The position numbers and the translations under genes are program-made. 64,000 bases of DNA from Salvia splendens (lineage: Eukaryota > Streptophyta > Magnoliopsida > Lamiales > Lamiaceae): positions 18,461,901 to 18,525,900 of the forward strand of contig NC_056042.1 of assembly GCF_004379255.2 (NCBI RefSeq), written 5' to 3'. Shown here piece by piece: positions 53,901-63,943 of this stretch. Numbering within the stretch: position 1 is the stretch's first letter; the number at the start of each line of letters is the position of its first letter. A model generated the notes under the pieces. That model was not told the origin of the DNA, did no database searches, and worked only from the letters and a program-made list of their open reading frames with translations.

Positions 53901-54250
53901 ACTTCGAATAACACATCCGCCTTCAATAATTGACGGACTTCGTCATGGATGACTTGACTTCGTTCTGCCGCAAAGAGTCTTTGCTTCTGTTTTATCGGCC
54001 GGACTGAAGGATCAATATTTAACCGATGAGTGATTACCTCGGGGGGCACTCCGGTCATGTCCAACGGAGACCATGCAAAGACGTCTTTATACTCCTTGAG
54101 GAGCTGGATGGTTTTTTCCCGAAGTAGGGGCGTTCCCGCGAAGCCGATCTTAACCGTTCTGGATGGATCGTCTTCGTACAGCTGAACTGTCATCGAGTTC
54201 GGCTCCGGTATGACTTCGGTCATCGCCTCTGACTCCGGCTGCTGTGATTG
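50960..54250 (-). CDS. pol: Tat pol: RT, two RNase H domains, integrase
   Basis: 1087 residues from the first ATG (54223), and open up to the UAG at 54251. RT: WRMCIDFTDLNKHCPKD, FCFLDLYKGYHQ, FGLKNAGATYQR and the catalytic YVDD at residues 229-232. First RNase H about 375-490; second, ancestral-type RNase H about 545-680 with FVDGASNKMGSGAG, NNEAEYEALLAGL and HCDSQVIVN. Integrase: HHCC finger (GSHIGARALAKKVL, KKCTKCQ), D in QWGIDIVGPL, D in ISDNGTQF, E in NGQTEVTNR, then a GKLEPTWEGPYRV C-terminal domain. No stops or shifts. Overlaps nothing downstream. Confidence 0.95.
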   Translation of the reverse strand, partial: QSQQPESEAMTEVIPEPNSMTVQLYEDDPSRTVKIGFAGTPLLREKTIQLLKEYKDVFAWSPLDMTGVPPEVITHRLNIDPSVRPIKQKQRLFAAERSQVIHDEVRQLLKADVLFEVKYPSWVANPVMIKKKEGGWRMCIDFTDLNKHCPKDCYPLPNIDKKVEALIGFEIFCFLDLYKGYHQVLMDEIDASKTAFITDFGIFAYKKMPFGLKNAGATYQRMVDKLFRHLIGKEVEVYVDDIVVKSKSTSEYEHNLKSTLNVLKKANLKLNPQKCTFLVDSGKFLGCWVSKDGLKANPSKVQVVQNMAMPKSIHDVQRLTGCLAALNRFLSQAAEKQLPFFKVLKKAPKFEWGAEQKKAFDELKSYLAELPLLSAPTEAEVIFLYLAASDQTISAVLVREEGLKQLPIYFTSRALRGPETRYQPLEKIALALVNAARRLRPYFYAHKVCVLTDLPLRQVLTKPEASGRIAKWAIELGEHTIEYLPRKAIKGQALADFLAEAKFDQAIPVIAEQKNSANAELAQPLESEVEPPDCWSGFVDGASNKMGSGAGILLVAPDGHEVTYSLRFLFPTTNNEAEYEALLAGLQLAQSLLVKSLKVHCDSQVIVNHMLGTSEARDERMKKYLDKAQSISRSFSYFRIIRIPRAENSRADTLSKLASDPSSKAEELMHRSIDEAEVHSVSSSPNWMTPILQYLDQGQLPEDKREARKITCRALRYELHEGVLFRKSYLQPLLRCVGPEETDYILREIHEGSCGSHIGARALAKKVLRWGYYWPTMVQEAVQLVKKCTKCQIHANVPRMPQTDLYTMQSPWPFMQWGIDIVGPLPQAPRQMKFLIVAVDYFTKWVEAEPLATITSSKALDFVWKNIVCRFGIPHILISDNGTQFTDKTFKNWCQELNIQQRFTSVSHPQANGQTEVTNRILVKGLKARLEQAKGQWVENLPQVLWSYRTTPKTSHGETPYSLVYGTEAVIPVEIGVPSPRTLNFSSEMNDDGLRAELDLAEERRELACIKAAKYKEQVARYYNQRVKKLQFQVGDLVLRNNEVSRAEKLGKLEPTWEGPYRVSEVLGKGSYKLTHMSGEQVPRTWHVSNLKKFHL

Positions 54251-54253
54251 CTA
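54245..54253 (-). promoter_or_regulatory. UAG readthrough-type signal between gag-protease and pol
   Basis: Minus strand reads TAG CAA TCA, and the frame stays open on both sides: gag-protease and pol are in the same phase with only this stop between them. UAG-CAR-YYA is the classic leaky-stop context first defined in tobamoviruses. It would set a gag to gag-pol ratio by ribosomal readthrough. Seen in sequence; function is inferred. Confidence 0.7.
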
Positions 54254-56223
54254 TGCTTGGTGGTGCCGATCTGACTGCTCGGCACTTCTAAGCGCAATTT
54301 GCAGACATTCCTTTGCTCTCTTTTGGTCACCTCGGATGACCGCTATCCCTCCTTTAGTAGGGATCTTGATGGTGAGGTGATAGGTGGAGCAAACGGCCCG
54401 AACTGTGTTGAGCCAGTCTCTTCCCAGGATGACGTTGTACGGGGACCGAGCTTTCACCACGAAAAACTCAATCATCGTACTGGAGCTAGTAGGCGCTTTC
54501 CCCACCGTGATCGGAAGGCTGATAATACCTTCAGGGCGGGTGTCCTCCTGGGTGAAGCTCTTCAGGGGAAGCGGAGCCGGACTGAGCCGAGCTGGGTCCA
54601 CTTCTAGTTTGTCGAAGCACTCTTTAAAAAGAATGCTAACTGACGCTCCTGTATCCACAAACACCCTGTGGATCAGTTTGTTTGCCACTCCGGCTTGAAT
54701 GACAATGGCGTCTTGGTGAGGAGAGATGGCCGGGACGGGATCAGCAGCCGAGAACGTAATCACTTCGTCCTGCTTCAGCCTTTTATGCGTTGGCTCCTCT
54801 CGATTGGAGCCTCTGCGTTCTGACTTTAGGGACGACTTGGTCTTCCCGGCAGGGAGCGCGTCAATAGTCTGGATTACTCCATCATATTGCGGCTCGTCAT
54901 CGTCTTCGGGATCCGGCTGCCTTTTCGGATCCTGAGGAGCGCAGTTCGCACCACTCTGCTTTTTATTCTTCTTTGGCTGCTTGCTTCGGTATTTTTTCAA
55001 TGTCCCTGCCTTCACAAGAACATCGATACCTGCAGCCAAGTTTCTACACTCCTCAGTATCGTGACCGTGGTCTTGATGGTAGGAGCAGTAGCTATCCTGT
55101 GGTCGGCGCGCGGCTGATTTCGTCATCCGCTTTGGCTTTTCGAATAGGTCAGAGTGCAGTTCGAAAATTTCCGCTCTCGGCTTGTTCAGCGGTACGAACT
55201 GAGCGGGCGACTTCTCGGGATTGAGACGAGGTCCCAATCTGTCTTGCACCGGAGCCCTTTGAATTCTTTCAAATGGAGTCCGGCGAGGATGCCCCTGATC
55301 GCTATGATCGGGCTTCCTTCTGTCTCCTCGGGTCGATGAGCTGTCTAACGACCGTTTGCGACGGTCTGCCTCATCGGCCCGGGAGTACTGGTCCGCAATG
55401 TCCCACATTTCCTGAGCTGTCTGCGGACCGCACTCAACGAGCTTCCTGTAGAGAGCTCCGGGCAGGATTCCATTTTGGAATGCCGAGATGACAAGCAGAT
55501 CGTTGAGATCGTCTACTTGCAGGCATTCCTTGTGGAATCTTGTCATAAAGTCGCTGATTTTTTCGTCGCGACCTTGACGAATGGAAAGCAGCTGAGCCGA
55601 AGTGATTCGGGCTTCCGCTTTCTGAAAAAACCTCCTGTGGAAGGCATCCATTAGATCTCGGTAAGATCTGATGCTGCCCTGGGGGAGGCTATCGAACCAC
55701 CTTCTCGCGTTCCCGATGAGCAGCTCGGGAAACAGCTTGCACATGTGGACCTCGTTGAGACCCTGGTTCGCCATGTTATATTGATAGCGCCCCAAGAAAT
55801 CGTGAGGGTCCACGAGCCCGTCGTAAGTCATCGACGGAGTTCGGTAGTTCTGTGGTAGGGGAGTTCGGGTGATGTCGTCCGAGAACGGAGTCTTCAGTGC
55901 TCCGTACACGGCGAATCCGATATCTCGTCGGTATGGAGGAGATTGAGTTCTCCTGTGATTCCGGTACCGAGGAAGAACTGGAACATGTGGGGGACGGGGA
56001 TTCTTTCTCTTGGGAGATGCGACACTACTGCGGTAGTGACTTTCTTGTGCGGAGGGAGAAGGAGAATCCGCCGTTTTCGTCTCCGGCTGCTTTTGGCTTT
56101 TTCGCAGGAAGGTTAAGAATTCCTCCTGCTTCGCCTCCAAAAACTGCTTGACAGCCTCATTCAAATCGGGCTGCTGGGAAGACTCAGTGGGACGATTTTT
56201 GGAGCGGCTTGTTCCTTCGCCAT
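54251..56223 (-). CDS. gag: Tat gag-protease
   Basis: The gag frame is open from about 56358 to the TAG at 54251; the first ATG near the LTR (56221-56223) is in the neighbouring frame and would give only 20 codons, so one base is probably missing or gained just after the start. Gag domain: YDGLVDPHDFLGRYQY to MDAFHRRFFQ and SDFMTRFHKECL. Then a CSYHQDHGHDTEEC zinc-finger-like knuckle and the aspartic protease with active site VDTGASVSILF and VILGRDWL. It assembles the particle and processes the polyprotein. No other lesion seen. Confidence 0.85.
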
Positions 56224-56390
56224 GAGAACTGGTGGTGGATTTATCCCTAGGCTGTTTTCCAGACCTATGGGATGGATTGGCTTCCTCCTGGTTCTCACGG
56301 GCAGGAATACGGGTACTCTGCGATCTGGTATGCTTTTTTTGGGCGGAAAAAATGGATCAAAAATTCGCTTTATCACAAATTTTGTTCTCT

Positions 56391-56410
56391 GTTTCCCACA
56401 GACGGCGCCA
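56391..56410 (-). other. Tat primer-binding site
   Basis: Minus strand TGGCGCCGTCTGTGGGAAAC, one base inside the LTR. This primer word is the usual one of Tat/Ogre elements and is attributed to tRNA-Arg; I did not verify the tRNA. Confidence 0.8.
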
Positions 56411-56411
56411 G

Positions 56412-57005
56412 TGATGAATCCGCGAATTATTGAGGATGATGAATGCTCGTAAAAATAAATTACGACACGGAAATTTTACGTGGTTCGATTTACTGAGGTA
56501 AATCTACGTCCACGGGGAGAAATGGGGGCAGGTTTGTATTGCTTGATCTGCGAATTACAGCTTACAACACAGACTTGCTATATGATTTTATCTCTAGAGA
56601 GCTTAACCCTTTTCTATCTGATCTAAGTTCTATTTATACATTGAACTAAGGTCGTGGTTTGCAGCCCCACTAACAAGATCGTGGGTGAGCAATAACTGCT
56701 CAATAACTGCTTCGTACCACTAAATAGATCGTGGGTATAGCGGAGGTCGTGGAGGCCTTTCATGAGTCCACTAACTCCTAGTTCGGTCGAATGCTGAGAC
56801 CGAACTGCTGGACTTTACCGATCAGCTCTTGCCGATCTGAGAGGAGAGCTTGACTGGTCGGCTTTTACCGAGCTGTAGGCTGAGTCCGAACTCTTTGGTC
56901 GTGCCGAACTCTTTGGTGCCGAACAGATACTCTTTCTTGGGCTCTGGGCTGATGGGCCGTCACTGTTATTGGGCTTGCCATTAGGGTTTAGTTCGTACCC
57001 CATCA
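56412..57005 (-). repeat. Tat 5' LTR (594 bp)
   Basis: Same ends as the left LTR; TATA word TGTATAAATAGAAC on the minus strand at 56629-56641, driving leftward transcription of gag-pol. Confidence 0.95.
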
Positions 57006-57010
57006 CTCTC

Positions 57011-57869
57011 ATTTTTCACCCCAATCTGCAAGAGAAATCTTTCCAAAATTTACCCACAATCAATTGAAATCAATCACCAAAAGTTACTCTCAATACACGT
57101 TCTATAATTGTCATACCGCCTCACTTTCACACGTACTACCATTCTGCAATACAAGCCATTTCTACCATCCCTCAAGCAAATTCATAAGACGGGGTAAAGG
57201 AGGAGGAGGAAGTAAAGCAGTTTCCCTTGCACCCAAGTTCATACCGTCCTCCCTAACATTGTTGTCTCGTTTCTATTGAGGTAAAACCCGATCAAATCCC
57301 CTCACTAATCCTTGCGGTTTACCTCTTCAATTGATTATACGACTTTGCTAAATTTATCCATCTTTCTTTCTACACAATCACAAGTCCTACCACAAAGATC
57401 ACACACTCAAGCTTCCTGCAAGAACAAATTCCTTCCTACTTTCTTCAATCCATTCAAATTCACGAAACCGAGAACCGGGGTCAAGAGATGGACTATCGCC
57501 TGTTTCACTCGAAATCTGTCTTTGAAGGTATACACTTTCCCAACCCAAATCCAATTCCATACTTGTGCTCATGAAACCAGTAGCCGAAGGAAATCAATAA
57601 TTCGACAATATGAAACAAAGAACCGAACTTTAATTCATGAAACCAAATTAAGAACTAATCTTCCGGACCGCCGAAGCGGCGACGCAGCAGCTGCTGCGGC
57701 GCCGAGCAACGATGGTGGGTGAGGGCGACAAAGCTCTAATTTTTTTTTGTTCTTTTTGTGTTGTGAATTTGAGAGAAAGCCGACGAGATTTTTGCGGAGG
57801 GGTATACTGAGTTTTAAATTGGACCGTATTCTGTTCTGAGGAATATTTTGTTCTTCTATAGTTTTATTA
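57011..57869. other. Flank right of the Tat element, unassigned
   Basis: Continuation of 45919 once the element is removed. A/C-rich, with stretches open in the plus strand (57312-57722) that show no recognised domain. A GC-rich block at 57660-57715 (GCAGCAGCTGCTGC) may be a gene 5' end on either strand. I would not call a gene. Confidence 0.3.
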
Positions 57870-58047
57870 CTCCCCCGTCCCGGGCTACTCGCTCATTTCC
57901 TTTTCGGCTCGGAGATTAAGGAATGAGTGTATAGGAAAGTAAAAAATGACGGCTGTAGGTGAAATTTTTTACTAAAGATGGAAAGAGTGCAAGTAACTTG
58001 GGACGCCCAAAAAGGAAATAAGTGCAAGTAGTGCGGGACGGAGGGAG
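57870..58047. mobile_element. Stowaway MITE (178 bp)
   Basis: Ends CTCCCCCGTCCCGGGCTACT and, inward on the right, CTCCCTCCGTCCCGCACTAC, flanked by TA (57868-57869, 58048-58049). Confidence 0.9.
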
Positions 58048-58066
58048 TATTTCTCTATTCTTTTTA

Positions 58067-58460
58067 GATTAAAGTCCAATTTTAGTGTCTTGCATTAATT
58101 TGTGACCTTTTAGTCCCTTATATATTATTTTGGTATTTTTTGGTCCCAAACAAGGTTACAAACTTAATGTATGTAACCTGAACTTAATGTCTGTAACCTG
58201 AAAATAATTTTATGAAAAATATAGGCGACCACAATTGGACTTTAGTCCTAGATTATAATTAAGTTATTAAATTGGTCAAACATTTTGACTATTAATTTTA
58301 ACATAAAATGGTATTTTGAACCAAAACAATATGTTTATAACCTTGTTTGGGACCAAAAGGTACTAAAACTATATATAAGGGATCAAAAGGTCACAAACTT
58401 AATGTAATGGACCAAAATTTTTTTAGGGAAAATGTAAAGAACCAAAATTCGACTTTAGTC
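58067..58460. mobile_element. Mutator-like MITE (394 bp)
   Basis: TIRs GATTAAAGTCCAATTTTA and, inward on the right, GACTAAAGTCGAATTTTGG; flanked by a perfect 9-bp duplication TTCTTTTTA (58058-58066, 58461-58469). Inverted similarity extends inward (CCAAACAAGGTTA at 58150 and its complement near 58345), so the element can fold into a long hairpin, a possible small-RNA source. Confidence 0.85.
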
Positions 58461-58469
58461 TTCTTTTTA

Positions 58470-58796
58470 TTTGTTGTTTGACTTCAAAAGTAGATGGTGG
58501 AAAGGTGTACGTGTATTTTGAAGGGAGTATAAATGATAGGGCTCGTTACATCATTGTTTTATAGGGGTTTATTACACTAACGAAGGTCATAATGTGCGAA
58601 AAAGTGTGTATTTGAGTATGCAGGGGCAGGAAAAATGCTGAAACAATGGAGCCTTCCTAACCAGCGAGTTGATCAAGTGGAGTTCACCACATAAGAGGAT
58701 GAGTTATAGGAGAGAGAAAAGAAGATGTCATCTCAAGGGCATTAATGTCAAGACAGGATTCCATCTCAACTTGGAAAAATGCTGAAGCAGTGGAGT
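58470..58796. other. No gene seen
   Basis: Unassigned. The word GGAAAAATGCTGAA occurs twice (58629 and 58769), so a short duplication adjoins the array. No coding signal. Confidence 0.4.
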
Positions 58797-59067
58797 GTCA
58801 CGTATTCTATCATCATGTTTACTCAGGTATTACTCAAATATAAAACACATTATGCAAATCATGTAATTTGTATAACCTATGTAGAGCAGGGTCACATCAA
58901 GTAAATTATTTGCAGGTACTAAGTATCAAAATCTCATCTTTTCTCACATTCGTCTATCCTTGACTCCTGAACTTCTCTTTTAATCGCATATCTTTCACAA
59001 ATCATATGGTTGGGGCTTAGCAATACTTGAAAAATAGCCCAAGGGGCTAGTACGAATCTCAAATGTC

Positions 59068-59286
59068 TTGTACGATGGCTCGATGGTCTGCCACGATGGC
59101 TCAACATCCTAACACGATAGCTCGACGACCTTGCACGATAGCTCAACGGCCTTGCACGATGGCTCGATGGCCTGGCACGATGGCTCGACGGCCTGGCACT
59201 ATACTATGGCTCGACGACCTTGTACGATGGCTCGATGGCCTGGCATGATGGCTCAATGGCCTTGCCCGATGGCTCGACGGCCTTGT
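59068..59286. repeat. 21-bp minisatellite in LTR A
   Basis: About 10 units of GATGGCTCGATGGCC plus variable TTGCAC. Length a multiple of 3, so frames stay open. Units vary by CTCGAC/CTCGAT and TTGCAC/CTGGCAC changes. Equivalents: 60501-60790 (about 14), 62005-62413 (about 19), 63591-63943 (about 17). Confidence 0.95.
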
Positions 59287-59683
59287 GCCAGGCCTGGTGG
59301 CTTTGCACGTTTCAGCCCATGGCCAAGCTTTTGGGCATAGCTGGCGCGGTCTGGCTGAGTCCCACCCCTCCTCTCACACAAAAATGCCCCTTTGGACCCG
59401 TGTCGTACGCTATAGGTATCTTTTGCGCGATAAACAAAATTTTTTGAATCATATGATTTTCACAGTTTTTCTTATATACTCTTATATTCTTATCATATAA
59501 CAATGATAAATAACACTTTTTTATACTATCATGAACTTTAAGTCATTTCGTTTAATTATTTCGTATTGAAAGATTATATTTAATCTAAAGTCCTGTAACG
59601 GGATATTACAATTCACCTCTCCTTAAAGAAATTCCATCTCGAAATTTCTAAAGAGTACATTTAACACATCTATATGTTGGATT

Positions 59684-60001
59684 GGGATCCGTTTATAGTC
59701 CGTCGATCCCAAGCCAATATGTGAACCCGTTCATAGTCCGTCGGTTCACATGTCTATATGCTAGAATGGAATCCGTTCATAGTCCGTCGATTCTGAACTA
59801 GAGTGTGAACCCGTTCATAGTCTGTCGGTTCACACATCTATATGTTGGAATGGAATCCGTTCATAGTCCGTCGATTCTAAACCAGAGTATGAACCTGTTC
59901 ATACTCTGTCGATTCACACATCTATATGCTGGAAGTGAATCCGTTCATAGTCCATCGATTCCAAACCAGAATGTGAACTCGTTCATAGTCTGTCGGTTCA
60001 C
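59684..60001. repeat. Eight-hairpin array in internal A
   Basis: The loop word CGTTCATAGTCCGTC (small variants) recurs eight times at spacings of about 36-48 bp, each flanked by inverted stems: GGGATC/GATCCC (59684-59710), GTGAACC/GGTTCAC (59721-59749, 59805-59833, 59973-60001), GAATC/GATTC (59769-59793, 59853-59877, 59937-59961) and a weaker TGAAc/gATTCA (59890-59916). The same arrays lie at about 61188-61510 (internal B) and 62773-63095 (internal C). Confidence 0.9.
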
Positions 60002-60184
60002 ACTGTTCGAATCATATTCAAATACACATATTCAAATACGCATACACATATTTCATTACCTAAACACAAACACATATTCATCACATATACACATATTACT
60101 ATATCTTATTAAGACAAAATATTTCCAATACATATAACTCTATCTGTAATTTTTAACCTATTATTCTAATAACGCCTAAACCTA

Positions 60185-60197
60185 GGCTCTGATACCA
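60185..60197 (-). other. Primer-binding site of array unit, tRNA-iMet type
   Basis: Minus strand TGGTATCAGAGCC three bases inside LTR B. Same word at 61690-61702 (before LTR C) and 63275-63287 (before LTR D). Retained in all units, so reverse transcription of a unit is conceivable with enzymes from elsewhere. Confidence 0.85.
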
Positions 60198-60200
60198 ACT

Positions 60201-61115
60201 TGTAACACCCCGAGGTACCGTATTCGGTGTGTCACGTATTCTATCATCTAGTTTACTCAGGTATTATTCAAATATAAAACACAGTATGCAAATCATGTAA
60301 TTTGTATAGCCCATGTAGGGCATGGTCACATCAAGTAAATTATTTGCAGGTACGAAGTATCAAAATCTTATCTTTTCTCACAATCGTCTATGCTTGACTC
60401 CTGAACTTCTCTTTTAATCGCATATCTTTCAGAAACCATATGGTTGGGGCTTAACAATACTTGAAAAATGTCCCAAGGGACTAGTACGAATCTCAGTTGC
60501 CTTGTACGATGGTTAGATGGCCTGCGACGATGGCTCAACGGCCTAACACGATAGCTCGACAGCCTTGCACGATGGCCTGACATGATAGCTTGACGACCTT
60601 GCACGATGGCTCGATGGCCTTGCACGATAGCACGACGGCCTTGCACGATGGCTCGATGGCCTGGCACGATGGCTCGATGGCCTTGCACGATGGCTCAACG
60701 GCCTTGAACGAAGGCTCGACAGCCTTGTACAATGGCTCGACGGCCTGGCACGATGGCTCGATGGCCTTGCACGATGGCTCGACGGCCTTGTGCCAGGCCT
60801 GGTGGCTTTGCACGTTTCAGCCCATGGACAAGCTTTTGGGCATAGCTGGCGCGGTCTGGCTGAGTCTCACCCCTCCTCTCACACAAAAATGCCCCTTTGG
60901 ACCCGTGTCGTACGCTATATGTATCTTTTGCGTTATAAACAAATATTTCCGAATCATATGATTTTCACAGTTTTTCTTATATACTCTTATATTCTTATCA
61001 TATAACAATTATAAATAACACTTCTTTATACTATCATGAACTTTAAGTTATTTCTTTTAATTATTTCGCATTGAAAGATTATATTTAATCTAAAGCCCTG
61101 TAACGGGATATTACA
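60201..61115 (-). repeat. Array LTR B (915 bp)
   Basis: First complete LTR. Starts TGTAACACCCCGAGG and ends GGGATATTACA. Contains a 21-bp minisatellite (60501-60790). The palindrome CCAGGCCTGG follows the minisatellite in every copy. Confidence 0.9.
60501..60790. repeat. 21-bp minisatellite in LTR B
   Basis: About 14 units of the same 21-bp repeat as LTR A. Different length is the main size difference between LTRs. Confidence 0.95.
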
Positions 61116-61130
61116 ATTCACCTCTGCTTA

Positions 61131-61155
61131 AAGAAATTTCGTCCCGAAATTTCTA
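61131..61155. other. Hairpin beside the polypurine tract
   Basis: AGAAATTTCG-TC-CCGAAATTTCT is a 10-bp stem with a two-to-three base loop, next to the purine tract of internal B; present in C (62715-62740) and mutated in A (59625-59650). The GACGAAATTTC word is common beside the 3' LTR of Tekay/Del-type elements. Confidence 0.75.
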
Positions 61156-61705
61156 AAGAGTCAATTTGACACATCTATATGTTGGATTGGTATCTGTTTA
61201 TAGTCCGTCGATCCCAAGCCAATATGTGAACCCGTTCATAGTCCGTCGGTTCACATGTTTATATGCTAGAATGGAATCCGTTCATAGTCCGTCAATTCCG
61301 AGCTAGAGTGTGAACCCGTACATAGCCCGTCGGTTCACACATCTATATGTTGGAATGGAATCCGTTCATAGTCCGTCGATTCCTAACCAGAGTATGAACC
61401 TGTTCATACTCCGTCGATTCACACATCTTTATGTTGGAATGGAATCCGTTCATAGTCCATCGATTCCAAACCAGAATGTGAACTCGTTCATAGTCCGTCG
61501 GTTCACACTGTTCGAATCATATAAAAATACACATATTCAAATACACATACACATATTTCATTACCTAAACACAAACACATATTCATCACATATACACATA
61601 TTACTATATCTTATTAAGACAAAATATTTCCAATACATATAACTCTATCTGTAATTTTTAACCTATTATTCTAATAACGCCTAAACCTAGGCTCTGATAC
61701 CAAAT

Positions 61706-62699
61706 TGTAACACCCCGAGGTACAGTATTCGGTGTGTCACGTATTCTATCATCTTGTTTACTCAGGTATTATTCAAATATAAAACACATTATACAAATCA
61801 TGTAATTTGTATAGCCCATGTAGGGCATGGTCACATCAAGTAAATTATTTGCAGGTACGAAGTATCAAAATCATATCTTTTCTCACAATCGTCTATGCTT
61901 GACTCCTGAACTTCTATTTTAATCGCATATCTTTCAGAAACCATATGGTTGGGGCTTAACAATACTTGAAAAATGTCCCAAGGGACTAGTACGAATCTCA
62001 GTTGCCTTGTACGATGGTTAGATGGCCTGCGACGATGGCTCAATGGCCTAACATGATAGCTCGACGGCCTTGCACGATGACCTGGCTCGATGGCCTGACA
62101 CGATAGCTCGACGACCTTGCACGATGGCTCGATGGCCTTGCACGATAGCACGACGGCCTTGCACGATGGCTTGATGGCCTGGCATGATAGCGCGATGGCC
62201 TGGCACGATGGCTCGATGGCCTTGCACGATGGCTCGACGGCCTTGAACGATGGCTCGACGGCCTGGCACGATGGCTCGATGGCCTGGGACGATGGTTCGA
62301 TGGCCTTGCACGATGGCTCGACAGCCTTGTATGATGGCTCGACAGCCTGTCAGCATGGCTCGATGGGCGGGCACGATGGCTCGATGGCCTTGCACGATGG
62401 CTCGACGGCCTTGTGCCAGGCCTGGTGGCTTTGCATGTTTCAGCCCATGGCCAAGCTTTTGGGCATAGTTGGCGCGGTCTGGCTGAGTCTCACCCCTCCT
62501 CTCACACAAAAATGCCCCTTTGGGCCCATGTCGTACGCTATATGATTTTCACAGTTTTTCTTATATACTCTTATATTCTTATCATATAACAATTATAAAT
62601 AACACTTCTTTATACTATCATGAACTTTAAGTTATTTCTTTTAATTATTTCGCATTGAAAGATTATATTTAATCTAAAGCCCAGTAACGGGATATTACA
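61706..62699 (-). repeat. Array LTR C (994 bp)
   Basis: As LTR B, longer because of a larger minisatellite (62005-62413) and shorter by a deletion near 62540 that removes about 40 bp seen in A and B. Confidence 0.9.
62005..62413. repeat. 21-bp minisatellite in LTR C
   Basis: About 19 units, the longest allele in the window. Confidence 0.95.
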
Positions 62700-63590
62700 A
62701 TTCACCTCTCCTTAAAGAAATTTCGTCCCGAAATTTCTAAAGAGTCAATTTGACACATCTATATGTTGGATTGGTATCCGTTTATAGTCCGTCGATCCCA
62801 AGCCAATATGTGAACCCGTTCATAGTCCGTCGGTTCACATGTTTATATGCTAGAATGGAATCCGTTCATAGTCCGTCGATTCCGAACTAGAGTGTGAACC
62901 CCGTTCATAGTCCGTCGGTTCACACATCTATATGTTGGAATGGAATCCGTTCATAGTCCGTCGATTCCTAACCAGAGTATGAACCTGTTCATACTCTGTC
63001 GATTCACACATCTATATGTTGGAATGGAATCCGTTCATAGTCCATCGATTCCAAACCAGAATGTGAACTCGTTCATAGTCCGTCGGTTCACACTGTTCGA
63101 ATCATATAAAAATACACATATTCAAATACACATACACATATTTCATTACCTAAACACAAACACATATTCATCACATATACACATATTACTATATCTTATT
63201 AAGACAAAATATTTCCAATACATATAACTCTATCTGTAATTTTTAACCTATTATTCTAATAACGCCTAAACCTAGGCTCTGATACCAACTTGTAACACCC
63301 CGAGGTACCGTATTCGGTGTGTCACGTATTCTATCATCTTGTTTACTCATGTATTATTCAAATATAAAACACATTATGCAAATCATGTAATTTGTATAGC
63401 CCATGTAGGGCATGGTCACATCAAGTAAATTATTTGCAGGTACGAAGTATCAAAATCATATCTTTTCTCACAATCGTCTATGCTTGACTCCTGAACTTCT
63501 CTTTTAATCGCATATCTTTCAGAAACCATATGGTTGGGGCTTAACAATACTTGAAAAATGTCCCAAGGGACTAGTACGAATCTCAGTTGC

Positions 63591-63943
63591 ATTGTACGAT
63601 GGTTAGATGACCTGCGACGATGGCTCAATGGCCTAACACGATAGTTCGACGGCCTTGCACGATGGCCTGGCTCGATGACCTGACACGATAGCTCGACGAC
63701 CTTGCACGATGGCTCGATGGCCTTGCACGATAGCACGACGGCCTTGCACGATGGCTCGATGGCCTGGCATGATGGCGCGATGGCTCGATGGCCTGGGACG
63801 ATGGTTCGATGGCCTTGCACGATGGCTCGATGGCCTTGCACGATGGCTCGACAGCCTTGTATAATGGCTCGACGGCCTGTCACCATGGCTCGATGGGCTG
63901 GCACGATGGCTCGATGGCCTTGCACGATGGCTCGACGGCCTTG
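63591..63943. repeat. 21-bp minisatellite in LTR D
   Basis: About 17 units. Confidence 0.95.

Larger units (their letters stand above)
45925..57005 (-). mobile_element. Tat-lineage (Retand-like) gypsy retrotransposon, nearly intact
   Basis: 11,081 bp bounded by LTRs and the perfect 5-bp duplication CTCTC (45920-45924, 57006-57010). In its sense: 5' LTR, primer site, gag-protease, in-frame UAG, pol with two RNase H domains, tandem repeats, two genes on the opposite strand, polypurine tract, 3' LTR. The dual RNase H and extra ORFs define the Tat group. LTRs differ at roughly eight bases plus one short indel over 595 bp by eye (about 1.5%), so insertion is recent. Confidence 0.95.

Noticed and set aside
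57312..57722. 136-codon plus-strand gene
   Set aside because: No domain, poor start context, composition like noncoding flank; kept as unassigned.
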